NCBI GenBank assembly: GCA_037576195.1
Contig: CM075104.1
Coordinates: 23,948,211-24,012,210 of the forward strand
Reading direction: 5' to 3'
DNA: 64,000 bases
Source of the DNA: Phytoseiulus persimilis
Taxonomy: Eukaryota; Arthropoda; Arachnida; Mesostigmata; Phytoseiidae
The notes under the pieces: model-generated
Told to the model about the DNA's origin: nothing
The model's database searches: none
The model's input: the letters and a program-made list of their open reading frames with translations, nothing else
Program-made: the position numbers and the translations under genes
Part shown: in pieces, positions 1-12,507 of the stretch
Layout: every line of letters begins with the position of its first letter
Numbering within the stretch: position 1 is the first letter of the stretch

Positions 1-97
1 CCCTCAGACATATGGTCGGATCGAACTCGAAATCACCTCCGTGGACCTCGAGGAACCACCCCTTGCCCCCTCCGCGATCAGATTCGGGCGGAATCAT
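1..97 (-). CDS. Possible 5' end of an unrecognised protein, running off the left edge
   Basis: An ATG at 97-95 (minus) opens a frame that stays open to the window edge and reads like protein. The N-terminus is MIPPESDRGGGKGWFL, followed by an acidic/aromatic stretch (EVHGGDFEFDP). I do not recognise a family. It could instead be an internal exon, since an upstream minus-strand stretch at about 544-420 also reads as protein (it includes AARMISGLHKDSTISK). With only 32 codons visible, no domain call is possible. The basis is frame openness and residue composition only. Confidence 0.3.
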   Translation of the reverse strand, partial: MIPPESDRGGGKGWFLEVHGGDFEFDPTICLR

Positions 98-2088
98 CAC
101 ATAAGTGAAAGTCAGAACTGAGGAAAAGTTTGGTGGGCTTGGTTGGCGACGAAATCTCCAGGATTACGTTTGTTCACATTTGGAACACGCTTCCGCTCAT
201 TTGGGGAAAAGTCATCGATGTAAGGGAAACATGAGCCCTTCATCCAGGAAAAAGAGAACAGACATGGGAAATTATTTCTGCTCGCAAACCCAGTGATCGA
301 CTGACTCTGCCGTCCACCGGGGACATGAATTTGTTCCCATCCTGTGGAATCAACAAGATCGCTCGAATTCTCTCGGAAATTGAGAAACTCCAAGGCCTCC
401 GAGGAATAGTCCCTTGATATCAATTATTGTCAGCTCCCCGATGAGGGAAACAGTTCCCATCCCGCCATCCTTAGAGATAGTTGAGTCCTTGTGGAGCCCG
501 GAAATCATTCTCGCTGCATACTTCGGTGGATCGACGACCTTCACGAGCGTCGGAGGACACTCTCTGAACGATAATTCCTAAAGATACTGGTCAGACTCTG
601 AACTCCGTTGAAGAGCAAACCGATCTCGCCGCTTCTGGCCATTCTCGGCGATATCTAACTTCCTGTGAAGCCTGAGAATCACTTCGACGAGCTCCAGGGG
701 CAACAATGAAAGAAAACACTTCCTTTGTGATTTTTCAATGCTTTGAAGACTCTCAGCTCTCCGAATGAGCAAACAGATTCTTCCACGTCTCACCATACCG
801 GGAAATGTTTGACTTTCCGTGAAGCTATCGAAAGCTCTAAGTTTGATGTATCTGGGTGCGACGAATATCCAGATGTCTACAGCGTTGTCGCTTCCAGTAC
901 TTCAGAGGAACGCGACAGAGGCTTATGGATTTGGAGAATATCAGAATACAGCTCTTTTCAGTTTTTGAATCAATGACGGAGATGAATCGATCATCGATTG
1001 CAGCAACGCGGGTCTCCACGGTTCGAATTTCTCTGGTTCGTCGATTGAAGTCTCAATTGTGTTCGAGTCCAAAAATTCCAATCGTAATCGAAGCGTTCTT
1101 TTCCAAAGCGAGAGGAGTCATTTTTCGTCAATTTCGACACACCCGGGCTTCAATTGTGGATCAGCTGGCGGTGCACAATCAAAGTGGAGCTGCGGTGCCG
1201 CGAGAACTCGGCCAGCCGTCTCGATGACTCTCGGAATGAGATGGGCTTCGAGCTTTCCCAGAGCAAGCTCGGCAAACGGAGAGTCCCGTGGCGGCGGCCC
1301 ATGCGCAGCGCGTGGTGAACCGGGGACGAAGCTCTCATGGCATGGATGTTCTCATGGCAATCAGATGATCAAGTTGAGGCTGCCGACATCATGAGATTCA
1401 GCCACCCATGGCAGGAAGTCAGCCGAATGTGGCACTCCCTGGAAGTGCTTCGCTTATTGCTAGTAATCTGGGTCGTCGAGAGACATCTAGCCTTTTCCGG
1501 GAACTGTTGTGCCACGCATGGTGAACGATGGTCACTAAATACAGAATGAAGCATCGACAGTCTTGTCTCGGACTGGGAGCGTTTTTGGGTTGCTGTTTTC
1601 GCGCTGGAGAGGGGCGGAAACTGTCGAACAGAGATGCCAAACAGAAATGCCGGCAATGATTCTGAACCAGTATTGGGAAGGAACAGAAAATAGAGGGAAA
1701 TCGACTCATGAGAATTCCGGAATGGACATTTCAATCCCTCATTGCGGGCCGCATTCGGTTTCTGGGATGTGGGAGGCTCGAGAGAGGCATTCAGACGGCT
1801 TTGTGCGGCTGGCTGCCCGGGGTATGCCGGCGAGCGTCACAGAATTCCTCACACTTCCGATCGTTCTCCAGGGAGGTGGATTTCTCCTGTTGCTACGATG
1901 TATCCCTTTTTGACTTGGGAAACTGAAGAGTGGCGAAGGCAGCAGCGGGCTCGCAGAACCGCATCGGCCGACGAATGATCAAACGCTCGATTTCGCAGGT
2001 GATGGCGGGACCGGCAGATGAGCGTTCTTGTTGAACCTGTGAGGGTTGCAAACTACGTATTCTGATCGGAAGGTGAAAAAAAATCGGG
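98..2088. other. Stretch without a recognised gene
   Basis: Several overlapping open frames on both strands exist here (for example 350-544 minus, 578-796 minus, 856-1227 plus). None contains a family motif I recognise, and long chance frames are common in this base composition. The 350-544 minus frame is the most protein-like. Confidence 0.4.
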
Positions 2089-2278
2089 ATGTACATCACA
2101 CCTGCTGAGGTTCTCCTCGAGGGAGCAACGGCTCCAGCGAGGAAGCTCCGGGATAATCTCGTTCACAGCACTCAAGGTCAAGGTTATGATCGGGCAAACG
2201 TGAGCAGCGTCCGAAGAACAGGTGGGACCGGGGAATCGCTCGGAATCCCGATCGTCCCGGGCGGCGTGTTAGTGTACG
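2089..2278 (+). CDS. Candidate first exon, unrecognised
   Basis: An ATG at 2089 opens 63 codons ending in GIPIVPGGVLVYG, immediately followed by a textbook splice donor (G|GTAAGT at 2278/2279) before any stop. The donor leaves phase 1. I recognise no family. The partner exon was not identified: the downstream candidate exon at 2478-2605 has no in-phase acceptor that I could find. Donor quality and Gly/Val/Pro-rich composition are the only evidence. Confidence 0.25.
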
Positions 2279-2477
2279 GTAAGTAGGAGCGACTGAAAAA
2301 TCGTAGATATATCAGATGGAGCCGCCGTCTGGAACTCTAGCTCATCAATCTTGCGGCTTTGTGGTCTTGAAACGTCCCGAAGGTCACTTGGGGTAGACAG
2401 TTGTCTAGTTGCCCAAACTTAATCACTCAACTCTGTCGTGAAGTCCCGACTCCGTCGAGAACACGCTCTTTGGAGCG

Positions 2478-2605
2478 ATGTACGACATCAAGTTCCCGAG
2501 TGGCTCGCTGTTCGTGGCGCTTGTCGATCAATTGTCGGAGCTCAGCGGTGTCGCCAGAACCGTTCCAGTCCTGGAACTCTTTCCTGGGTTGCAGCTCCGC
2601 TCACA
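2478..2605 (+). CDS. Candidate exon, unrecognised
   Basis: The frame from an ATG at 2478 encodes MYDIKFPSGSLFVALVDQLS and continues to a strong donor (ACA|GTGAGT at 2605/2606). It looks like genuine protein with amphipathic hydrophobic spacing. The start may lie further upstream in another exon. No homologous family comes to mind. A coding-like frame at 2665-3099 (plus, ending KWSEE before a stop) may belong to the same gene, but I could not join them. Confidence 0.25.
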
Positions 2606-3143
2606 GTGAGTTCCTGTTCCCTCTCCCATCAGCCCTCTAACGATTTCGTGTTGCGCTTTCTCAAGTGATCAGACCGAGCGACAGAGACAGGACAATTTGG
2701 CGAGCTAAGACGAGGTGTCTGAATCATTCGCTGGCGATGGCAGTGTCTTCCGCAGCCCACTTTTCCGTCTGTCTCCAGACCTTCTCAGTCAGCGGGCTGA
2801 GAGAACCGAGGATTTATTCTCCTTCTAGGAGCATGGCGTCGTTTCGAATATCTGAGGAGTCGTCAGCTCACTCGGCAGGGTCGCGACTGAGAAGCTTCGC
2901 GTCTTTCTGTGTGGATTCCAACGAGGCTGCCTCAGACGTCCTCTCTCCCGAACGACACGTGTTTTTTGCAAGAGCGAACCGCGACCGTTCTCAACCTATC
3001 CTGGGAGTGGAATCGTTTTGTGACGAAGCAGAATTCATCAGACTCAAAATCCTGGAGAGGCACGTGGCGTCTGTTTTGAATAAATGGAGCGAAGAGTGAC
3101 TTCGCTTCCAGACTGAAGCCGAACATCTTCCCGGCAGTGCTGA

Positions 3144-3542
3144 TCAACTTTTCGGGTTTCCTAGTAACCTATCGAGTAACCTATCGTAACTCATCGAAGC
3201 GGGCTCTCTGCCCACTCCTCCATGAATCTTATAAAGCTCTATTATCTCAATGATTAGTTCAATGCAGTTTCGCAGTATGTCCCCAAACTGAGCTTGCTGC
3301 CGGAGAATGAGACCCTGCGTGAATCCTTTGATGATCTGCATGGCTACCGCATGTTCGGTCAACGTGTTTAACAGGCTCAGGAAGTCGCATTCCGCAAAGA
3401 TTAAGTGAAATGAATTCCGTTGCGCAGGTGTCACGTACGAAGGTGGATCGGGGCAGTCGCTCCGACAGATGATATTACCAGACGGAAGAGTGAATGTATT
3501 CAGAGATCGATCGAGGGTTAGGAAAATCGGTGGATGAAGCAA
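3144..3542 (-). CDS. Hypothetical protein, 132 codons
   Basis: A single open frame starting at an ATG (3542) contains a plausible helical core in its middle third (residues about 45-105, including RNCIELIIEIIELYKIHGG) and ends at a stop at 3144-3146. No signal peptide or known motif is visible. It may be a real small protein or an exon. The opposite strand carries no competing long frame here, which slightly favours it. Confidence 0.25.
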   Translation of the reverse strand: MLHPPIFLTLDRSLNTFTLPSGNIICRSDCPDPPSYVTPAQRNSFHLIFAECDFLSLLNTLTEHAVAMQIIKGFTQGLILRQQAQFGDILRNCIELIIEIIELYKIHGGVGREPASMSYDRLLDRLLGNPKS

Positions 3543-6500
3543 TATATATTCGAAGGGTTGCGGAAACGTATTTCATTGCCTCAAGGAAAAAGTTCCGAGT
3601 CTCATAGGCCCTCGGCGCTCGTCGAGCACGTTCGGAGGAGGGCCAACCTCACGTCTGGATTGGAGCGTGCCTCTCGGGGTGGAGACCTGCCTGCGAAATT
3701 TCGACACCTGTTCCCAGAACCGAAACTCCTCGACGGGAAAACCGTACGCGAATATCGTTCCGACGCCCGAAATTTCGCGGGTCCCGTATTGGAAAATGTG
3801 AGGTGGGCCGCGCAAACCAACCGCATCTGGGGAAGGGCGTTTCTCGTAAACAGACTCGAATTCTGAAGTTACTCGTAGAGTCCAGCGCTGGCAGCAGGTC
3901 GAAAGTGCAAGCGAGTGGTCGGGAGAGAAAACAAAGGGACGCAGTAGAATCTCCGAAATATCTCCGCCAGTCACTAAGGAAGAGATGGTCAGTGCCGGTC
4001 TGGACCTGATCGTCCGAAGGCAGCGTTTAGTGAACGACGCGCTCCTCCAAAATTGCTCCAGACCAAAATCGTTTCATCGTTCACTTTGGATGCTCACTGC
4101 TGATGAACGGGCAGTGAACGGCAGTTTACATTTCTCACTTTGGATGAAAACTCAGAATGATCATCCAAAGTAAACTAATATGAATGGGCCTTTACTCGCC
4201 GATCCGAGTTTCGGGCCGGGACTCCGAAACGCCCGCTCAGCAAAGCCGCATCTGTGAAGCAGTTGGCTATTCATTGCCGAATTCAAGAATATTTCTCTCG
4301 CTCGATGGGAGCGGCTCATTGTCTCATTAATTGCTCTGCTAAAAGACTTCGGTTGAAGAGAACTTCATGAAGGACCCAGCCTCGAATAAAACTTCCAGCG
4401 CCCCAACGAAAAGAACTATTGGAAACTTTCGTGCGTCGTCAGAGACACCTACTGAGCTCACAATCTATGGTCTGAGGTCGATCCTTCAGCCCAGCGGGTT
4501 TAGTTCGACCTCGCAAGCGAACCTGGAGAGAGAGTTTTTAGGCGCAGCCCGGTGAAAAAGTCGAAAATAATGGAGAATATCGCAAGATGTTTCCTGACAA
4601 AAACGGAGGGAAACTCAGTGATTCCGTTGCGTGATATCGATCGCCGATATCCGGCGACGTCGGCAGCGGTCAGAGGAAAGCAGAAAACCCATTCATCGAG
4701 TTCGTTCTCGCACGTCACAGACGCGAGAACGCTCCAGGGATCACTGCTGCTTTTTCGTCCTGCAAAGCCCTTCTTCACTCACCCAGAGAAGGCCCCATGT
4801 AGGTTGGCTCCGACCAGGCCAAAATGTGCCGTCTCATTCAAAACGTCGTTTTGAACACTTTTCCCGGTCTTCGCGAGCCTTGAGGCGCCTCGCGCGAGCA
4901 AATTAGCCCAGGTGCCCTCACCACTCAACCACCATGACCTCCTTCTGAAACCGATCTCGATAGTGCGACGCTGGAGGGCGAAGCGCTCTGTCGGAAGCCA
5001 ACGGTTTTCCCCTGTTTCCGGACGTCCCGCCTCGTCAGATTAACCAAGATCGATCTGGACCGAGTAGGTACGCTTCCGTGAATGAGTTCGTTCGAATGAT
5101 TTCTTCCAGACTCCCCGAGATTTGAGCGTCCCTTTGAACAACGCCCCCATCGATCACGGAAACTATCCCACTTCGGTTCCTTTGAGCATACTAGTTCGAG
5201 CCTTTCGCGATCGACGAGGATGGATGTATCCTCACTGCGACGCTGTGCTGAGTTGGTTACCTAACAGCATCGGAAGCTCGAGCTGGAACGATGATCCCAC
5301 GTGTGCTCGAGACGAATTCCCACTGCTCCCTCCAACAGAGGTGGAATTCCCTTTCCCCTTGGCAACGTAGAAGAGCAAAGCGTCCAGCCTTGCCATCGTT
5401 TCGGACTTCACGTACACTGCACTTTATCAGCGAACGTAGAGGATTCCTGTCTGGTCGACGAGAGCTAGGATCGCGCGAATTTACATTTTCCGAGATACGG
5501 GAACATCTGTCAGCCACGAGAACGACGACTCGGAGCTTTTTCCCACAGGTCGAGAGAACTGAAACCTGAGCAGAGATCAGCCTTCCGGAAAGTATGAGGA
5601 TGAGAAAGCGTTTCCCAGATATGCTGAACATGTTCCCAGCATTCCGCTCCGGAATATGCTCGAAATATTCGTAGGCAGAGGACTCGCTCCGCCACGAGGA
5701 GAAAAAACAACGGGAAGGGATGGTCGGTGAATCGTCGTCTCCTAACGTCGTTTCTTCCCCCGCGCCGGGCAACTTCATCATCATAGCCTCCATCGTCGGC
5801 GTCGTTTCTGTTCAGCGCTTCGTACTAGGCACTTCCACCAGACGCTTCACGCTGAGATTTACCGAGAGGCTCACTCATCTCAACAGGCTGCGACAGACAA
5901 CGACGCGAAAAAGCTCTCTGAGACACAGGCACTCACTCAGAGCTCGTCATCGAAAACATTCCTCAAGGACACCACTCGTTCTCTTCCTTATTATTCTTGA
6001 TGCGCTCGGAGAATTTGCATAGTGGAACGCAGGCGTTAAATAAAGCCAGAACGCGTCAACAACGCAACACCCGCCGCCCCTGATCCCCAGTGCCCCTAAC
6101 GACGACGTCCAACCATCTGTCACGAAGATGCGAACGGGCGCTCGTATGAGAAAATGGGTTCCAGTGTTATTCTCGACTCCTCCTCCTTATTTCCAGAAGG
6201 AGAGCATCTCATTTGACGGGAGTAGCGATCGTCATTCCCCTAATGAAAATGCAAATCAAGCGCGCCTGAGCTGAAGGCTCGCTCGGATCGTTGGTCCGTC
6301 GGAGAGACTCCCATCCGCCCGATATCCCGTTTAAAGCTTCGTAGCTTTACGGGTAAGTTTACACATGACGAATGTTTGGTTAGATCGCGAATTTCAAACG
6401 GGGATCAGTTCCGAGCGAAGCTTGCCGGAGGCTGTGGAGAAGGAAAATCCTGGTGCCGGCCCTAAACCTCTGGAAGGGTTCAGATTCCTCCCTAGAACGA

Positions 6501-6839
6501 GTTTCGCAATACATCCCGTCCGCTTAGCGTGTGACTCGAGGCCAAGCTTCAGAAGAAAGACGAACGATAAATTGTTGACCACGGAGTACACCGGCCGTCG
6601 CCACCGAAAGCTGGACCAGACGGGTCACTATGAGTTCTCGATACATTCGTGTCGCTGACCCGGCGCTCTGAATTCGGCTGAATAATTCCCGCGTCCTGGC
6701 ACAGCTCCTGTGCTGATCGCCCGTCTGGCGATCTCACTCGGAGAAACGAGCAGGACCTCCTGATCGTGTTCAGGGGAGATCTCTTCGCAGGCTCTAAAGG
6801 CTAAGCAACATTCATGAAATCGGTCCACCGTGTCTCAGA
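3543..6839. other. Stretch without a recognised gene
   Basis: There are several overlapping frames on both strands, among them 3573-3974 minus, 4500-4778 minus and 5257-5793 minus. None has a recognisable motif or a convincing pair of splice sites. A minus-strand frame at 6628-6828 has closely spaced cysteines (FHECCLAFRACEE) but shows no family I can name. Confidence 0.4.
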
Positions 6840-7193
6840 TCAGAGGTTGTGGATGACTCGGGTGTACGCATTTTCTACAGGCTCAATCCAGCGGGCTTGC
6901 TGCGATCCGTTCTGAGATTCAGTTCCGAACGTGCCCTTCCCTGACTGTGAGAAGTCTTGGGATTCCCCATGATGGCAGGGACAGTGAATTTGTTCGTCAT
7001 AGCGAACGGATACACGGCAGAATCCTATGCAGCCATTGGGTGCGTTCTCGCAGGACGTCGTAAACGAGCCTTTCAACGGCTCGTAAAACTGTCCTACTTT
7101 GAAAAACGGATAGGTTTCACGTACCCGCAATAATGTCTCGGGAGCCTTGTGGGTATATCTCCCGGGGTGTCCGTTGGTAGCTCGGACACTCAA
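6840..7193 (-). CDS. Unrecognised Cys-containing ORF
   Basis: The minus-strand frame has five cysteines in its middle (TSCENAPNGCIGFCR, then IHCPCHHGE) and reads like part of an extracellular protein. A strong donor sequence (CGG|GTACGTG) lies inside the frame near 7128, so an exon may end there instead. No family is recognised. The neighbouring frame at 6628-6828 could be a further exon. Confidence 0.22.
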   Translation of the reverse strand: MSVRATNGHPGRYTHKAPETLLRVRETYPFFKVGQFYEPLKGSFTTSCENAPNGCIGFCRVSVRYDEQIHCPCHHGESQDFSQSGKGTFGTESQNGSQQARWIEPVENAYTRVIHNL

Positions 7194-7547
7194 GACGGAT
7201 CTTCACGAGCACTGCATTCGGAAAATTACTGCCACGCTCGAGATACGCATTGGGAATCCCGAAATCGTCCTGCATCCTTATCGTGGGGTCTCGATGCTGG
7301 GAGTTCCGAAGAACCCCAGAGCTCTCCTGAGGTTCTCTCTCCTTCGAGGAACTTGAGCCACGGAAAGAGAACGGATCCCGCCGCCGTTCTCGTTCCAGTG
7401 GTCACAGCGACTGCGCATTTTCGTTTCCTCCTCTCCCTGAACCAGAGTCCCTGTTCCTGCGTTTGGGATCGAATCTCGGTTGTCGCTCCCTTCCTCTTTA
7501 CTTTCCTGGCAAAGTCCTAAGATGAGGACCCTGCCATCCAGGGGCAC

Positions 7548-7566
7548 TATATATATATATATATAT
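7548..7566. repeat. (TA)n microsatellite
   Basis: An uninterrupted TA dinucleotide run of about 19 nt. Confidence 0.9.
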
Positions 7567-8801
7567 GTATAAACAGGCACTTGTCAGAGGTGGAGAATCC
7601 AAGATGAGGGACGGCCCAGGTGGGAACCGCTCAGATGAAGCACCTCGGCTGACAAGGTCGTAAGGAACGTTCTGTAAGCGGCGCAGCGTAACTCGAAATT
7701 CCAGGAACGACCTCTTCGGCATGGCCGGAGCTCGGGCACGAAGCCGCGAACCCTTTTATTCCTAGTGAGTCCCTTGGGCAGCAACGAGTTCGGACTCCAA
7801 AGCGATTCTGCTCATTGAGGAATGTGATTCAGGGCGGACATCCAAGATAACGGGTCGAAGCTCAATCATTCTCGAGAATACTTGAAACTCAGCAAGTTAC
7901 AGCCGAGAAACTAGGGACCGCGAGAATCTTTGCTCTTTTTGAAAGGAACGTGATCGAGCGAGCCGAGCTTTCGCACCGACTCATCCTCCTCTTTGTGATC
8001 GCCTGCTCCGACTCCGTGCTCTCGGCTTCTCCAGATGAACTAGTATCACAGTTTCCTCGAGCGCAGTTCCATCGTGCACGCGACTCGAGTACTGGTGGCC
8101 GTCATCGCGAGCCCCTCACTGAGCTGTAATTATCGGCGACTGAGATTACCTGATCCGTTTCCTCGCATGACCTTGTGTTCTGAGCTTGAAATATTCGTGG
8201 CAAACAAAGATACCTTCGCGCGAGTGGGACTCCCGGCAGGAACTCGAGTATTCGGAACAAGAGGTCCCGAGCTCCCGTCTCAATGGCCCCGGAAGATGGC
8301 ATCCGGTGTAGGTAGTTATTCGGCACACGATAGACTCAAATATCCTCGATTTTTTCCCCCGATTCGTATTCCAACAGACGATTCGTGAACCCGGGTGGAG
8401 AGGAGCGCAGTCGAAGATTGTTCCGAAGATATCGAGTTCAACATTTTCTGAGACGTTCTCCCAACTCTCAACTCAAGAGTGGAGAAATAAAGAGCGGATT
8501 CACAATGACCATTTCTATTTCTGACCTTGGTGAGGGTCTGGTGTCCACGGGGCTCTGGCTCGAATTGCGTTTTGTAGCTCTCGAGCGGCTCAGCCTGGAT
8601 GGTAAGCCGTCGTGAGATGCCGACAGTGACCAACGTGACAGCCAGGTTCGCCGCAGCCATGATTCCCCTTCCTGACGGAAAAAAGTACCGGAGAAGCTAT
8701 CATCTGGTACCTGGACGGGGTCACCGAAAAACTCCGGGCTTACCATTGACGACCAGCTCTATGCAAATACTATTCACGGAACTGAAGTTGACGCTCGCAT
8801 C

Positions 8802-8868
8802 GCTCAGGGCATCCAATGTCTGCTCAGGGCATCCAATGTCTGCTCAGGGCATCCAATGTCTGCTCAGG
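8802..8868. repeat. 20-bp tandem repeat, about 3.3 copies
   Basis: The 20-nt unit GCTCAGGGCATCCAATGTCT occurs three times without mismatch, followed by a partial fourth copy. Because 20 is not a multiple of three, any frame across it shifts each copy, so it is unlikely to be coding. Confidence 0.92.
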
Positions 8869-9459
8869 AGCTTTGAGATCATCCTTAATAGCAAGGCTTC
8901 AGAGGCTTCCGTTTAACTCGCAGAATCTGGTCGTCTACCGAATGTCGGTCAGGCGTTTGGGGATTCCTCTGAGAGGAGCCCTCTTCAAGTTCCTAGAAGT
9001 GCGTCCTTCGCGGAAGCTCTGACGGCATTGGTCCAGTGCGTCCGCATAATTCGCGACCCGGTGATTCTAGATTGTTTCTACGGATGAGACGTTGATGTCA
9101 AACTATGACCGTCAACTTTTTGGGTGCGTCGTGTGAGGAAAAAAGGAACGAACACACTCAGAATGCGTTGACAAAACAATCAGACTCCGTCACGAGGTCT
9201 CTTCAGGGGTCCGGGGCCGCAAGTGCGAGCCCGGAGGTCTGCATAAAAGAACTACGCACATGATAATGGAGGGACAAGAAATAAACACGTGCCGTTCGCA
9301 CGAAATTTCGGCACCGAATGTCGCCTTCGTTTTCGACAGGAGAAGCCATCGGTGAGCTAAATTCAGTCTGAGGCGCGCTGTCTAGGCGCTGAGATCGCTA
9401 GATTCGTTGCAGTTTGACGTCGGCTCCTTTCCCTTTCCCCACTCCAGGTGGCAACTCAC

Positions 9460-9527
9460 TCTTCCTCTGTGTCAGCAGACATGTGCTGAAGAATGATGTC
9501 GTGCAGAAACGACCCGTTCCGGTCTTC
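9460..9527 (-). CDS. Candidate internal exon, unrecognised
   Basis: A minus-strand block is bounded by a good acceptor (TTTTCCAG|GAAGAC, exon start 9527) and a strong donor (GAAGA|GTGAGT, exon end 9460). It encodes EDRNGSFLHDIILQHMSADT plus two acidic residues. If the acceptor is not used, the frame extends upstream to about 9659 through a hydrophobic stretch. Family unknown. Confidence 0.3.
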
Positions 9528-12313
9528 CTGGAAAACACCTTTCCAGATATTATCACCGAAGAGGGGGCGGTATAGTATATAAATTACGGAGAGGGGGAAG
9601 GGAAGGAGCGTTCCCGGATAAGAAATTAGAGCCTTATCTTCGGCATCCGAAAGCAACATCTCCTTATCAGGCGACGTCGACAGCCGCGACGTTAGCAGAG
9701 AATGTGCCGACAGAACGAATGAGGGGACGAAAAATTACAAGGGGCCACTCGTGCAGAATCGCAAGCAAACATTCACTTATACGTGTGAGCACTCCATCGG
9801 GAGCGGGCGACACTCCCAATTGGTTGAACCACACGAGGAGCAGCATGAATGCTTTCTTTGATAGATGCAGGAGGCAAACGCTGAGCGTCGCTCTTACGGT
9901 GCTCGGAAACCGGGACTTCGAGCAGATCGGAAGCCACCGCGTCAGGTCGTTTTGGAATTGGATCCACGCCTTCGGACGTGCTGAGGAACTTCGGAATTCG
10001 ACGCGGACCGTCGTTATCGCGCTGCTCCCAGATTAGGAAAACTCGCTCGATTCAATCAAGCCGACGACGTCAACATAGACGGCACTATATGACGTTTGGA
10101 TGTGATGAGAGTAGTTTCGGAATCCGTTTTAGGCATGTGGCGGCTGATAGCAATGCTCCCGACCTCCCCCGGCTGAAACCCAATAGAGTCCCAGCTTTCG
10201 TTGGTGGAGGTCATCGCAATGACATCGAGTGCATATTTCGAAACTGCCAGGCAGAGCAGAGAATAATTCCCTGGAGCGAGTGCATCCTTAATCGATATTC
10301 GGAAAATCTCATTGGTACACCTGGAGCCATTCTGAATCCGGCAATTCGAAAGGGCCACACACTGATGTGTTCCCGTCGGAACTCTCCCGAAAGCATAAAT
10401 AAGGAAGAACCGTCTCAATCTCGTTCCTCCTGATGTCTCGAGAATCCCAAAGTCACACCGCACGCAGCAACGATTGTCGTCATCGTTTCCCTGACCTCGA
10501 GTTTGAGCTCCTTCGGAGAACGAGTTTCGTCTGCTAAACTGATGATGGGAATTTCCAATACCAGTTGAAGAAGGAAAGCCTAGTATCATCTGATTGAAAA
10601 GCTCCGATGAACAGCGGAAGGCTCTCCTGAGGAGCTCTTCCAGGTGCTGCGGCAGGATGGAGGCGTGGGAAATTCAGGACGAAAAGTCAATCAGTGATCC
10701 CGCCTACGAAATGTGCCGTGAGTGCCCTGATTAGATTCTTCCATAGCCTCAAGCTGTGCAGCATCACCGACGCTGCGGGGGAGTGAGGAACAGCCTACCT
10801 CAATCTCGCCGCGCTTCCATGCAAGGGACAACTTCTTCAGACGATGTTCAAATCGGAGAGAGGACCAACGGCAATCAATGTGAGGGTTTATCAAACCATT
10901 CCGAGGAACGACAAAGGTAGATCTTTTCAAAAAGTGTCTGCGATCCGCAATGATACACTCCAAGGCGTTTCGTGTCATTCGGAAGACGGTGACGCACGTC
11001 CCTGTTTGCGTCACCGACGTGAGAGTGAGGCCTTGCGTTGGTGAGCCCTTGATTCTGGATGAGGAAGCGATTTCGACGATTATCTCCCATATCTGTGACG
11101 GTATTGCTCCTACCCGAGTTCACAGCACTTTCAGCGACGAAATCCCGACAACGCCGTGGCGGTCAAAACCATGCCAACGAGGTAGGACTCACCAATCGTT
11201 ACGGTTCGGGTCACCGACAGGTATCGTGGGTTGCTCCCCAACGAATGAATGATTCTAATAGACCTGATGTGAGGTGCCTCACTGTCTGAGTGCGGAGGCG
11301 TACAACAATTCATCCTATATCGGGATGGGAAAAACGAAGGAATTTCATGCGGCTTCATTGCAGTCAACGTACCAGCGTATACAGAGGTGCGCGAAGGGGA
11401 GGGGTCTGGCGATCGTCCCCCATAGGTTTTCCGGACTTCGCATCCTGGAGCTGAGCAGAATCGAACCTCAAATAAACTAAATGGACCACATCATCTGATG
11501 CGAGACCCTTTTCTTCTCTCTTCGGGCTGTGGATGATGGGTACGACTGAAATTTGAATTTGTGATCTGCTCTGTCTTGGCTCGCCCTCAATGGACGAGCA
11601 GCAATGGACACCTGTCGAATCATCAGGAAGGATAACCGAAGAAAGTCCGGCCTGCTCGAATGGGGATTTCGCCCCTCCCCATCCGCAGCTCCTGGACACG
11701 CCACTGGTGCCAGCCACTTGTCTCGAGCTTTCCTTCCGGAGGAGCGGCTCTCGGCTGACATTCGAGTGATGAGTTGGCAGGTTGCATTCGACTTGGTCTG
11801 AGCGCCACCATCGTCTAGCTCGAATTTTTCCTCGCGGCGGATGAAAATGAATAAAGAAACTGTTGAAAAGAGAGAGCTACGCCTAGGATATTAGTTTGAG
11901 TACGAGACAGAGAACAGACTCTTTTCTCGAGGGCTTCCTTATTGCTATCAGTGGAAGCAGGCTCGAAGCTAGCTCTCAGCCCGGATCCAGGGAGTTATTA
12001 GAATTCTGAATCTAAGGTTCCCTCGCGAGCCTGAAGCCGAGACCTAATTTCCAGAGTTCAATGAGGCCGAATCCGACATCGTTTTTCATGCTTTATCTTG
12101 GTCGATTTTGCACGTGCGCTGCTCCGAACGCTCTCTAAAGCCCGTAATTGATTGGTCAGACTTCCGTCGCATGCTCTGACCCAGCTCCACGGGCAGTAGT
12201 TGAGAGATCAAATCGTCCCTATGGGCCGGCCGTAGTTGATGCGAGCGGCTTTCAGACCATAGTTGGCTTGGCAGAGATTTTGAAAGAGTTCTGTCGGGAA
12301 TGAAGCATCTTAC
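9528..12313. other. Stretch without a recognised gene
   Basis: The best coding-like piece is a minus-strand frame around 10200-10430 (it includes VPTGTHQCVALSNCRIQNG and APGNYSLLCLAV). I recognise no family and found no clean exon boundaries. Other frames overlap on both strands and look like chance. Confidence 0.35.
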
Positions 12314-12507
12314 CGAGGCGAGATGGAATCCCCCCTGGCGTAGAAGATTTCATGAAGCCTCTGGCATATGTAGTTTCTGGGGCCAGCGCAGAATGGTGCG
12401 AAGACCTGTCTGGCCAGAATTTCGAGTTGAGCTCCGGCATTAACGAGAGCCATAAGCCCCGGAATGTTAACAGTCGGCTGAGCCGAGATGCAGACAGTTC
12501 CGTCCAC
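12314..12507 (-). CDS. Candidate exon, unrecognised
   Basis: The minus-strand frame reads smoothly from about 12507 (VDGTVCISAQPTVNIPG, then ALVNAGAQLEILARQVF, then CAGPRNYICQRLHEIFYARG) to a strong donor (CCTCG|GTAAGA, exon end 12314), after which the frame stops. Three cysteines and the absence of charged runs suggest an extracellular or enzymatic protein. Its 5' boundary is unclear. It may belong with the exon at 13247-13401 on the same strand. Confidence 0.35.

Noticed and set aside
5257..5793. 178-codon minus-strand ORF
   Set aside because: Composition is Ser/Arg-rich without hydrophobic periodicity and there is no motif. Chance frames of this size are common in this base composition.
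6628..6828. Phospholipase A2-like CC motif in a minus-strand frame
   Set aside because: The two adjacent cysteines lack the following HD.C pattern and calcium loop of secreted phospholipases A2.
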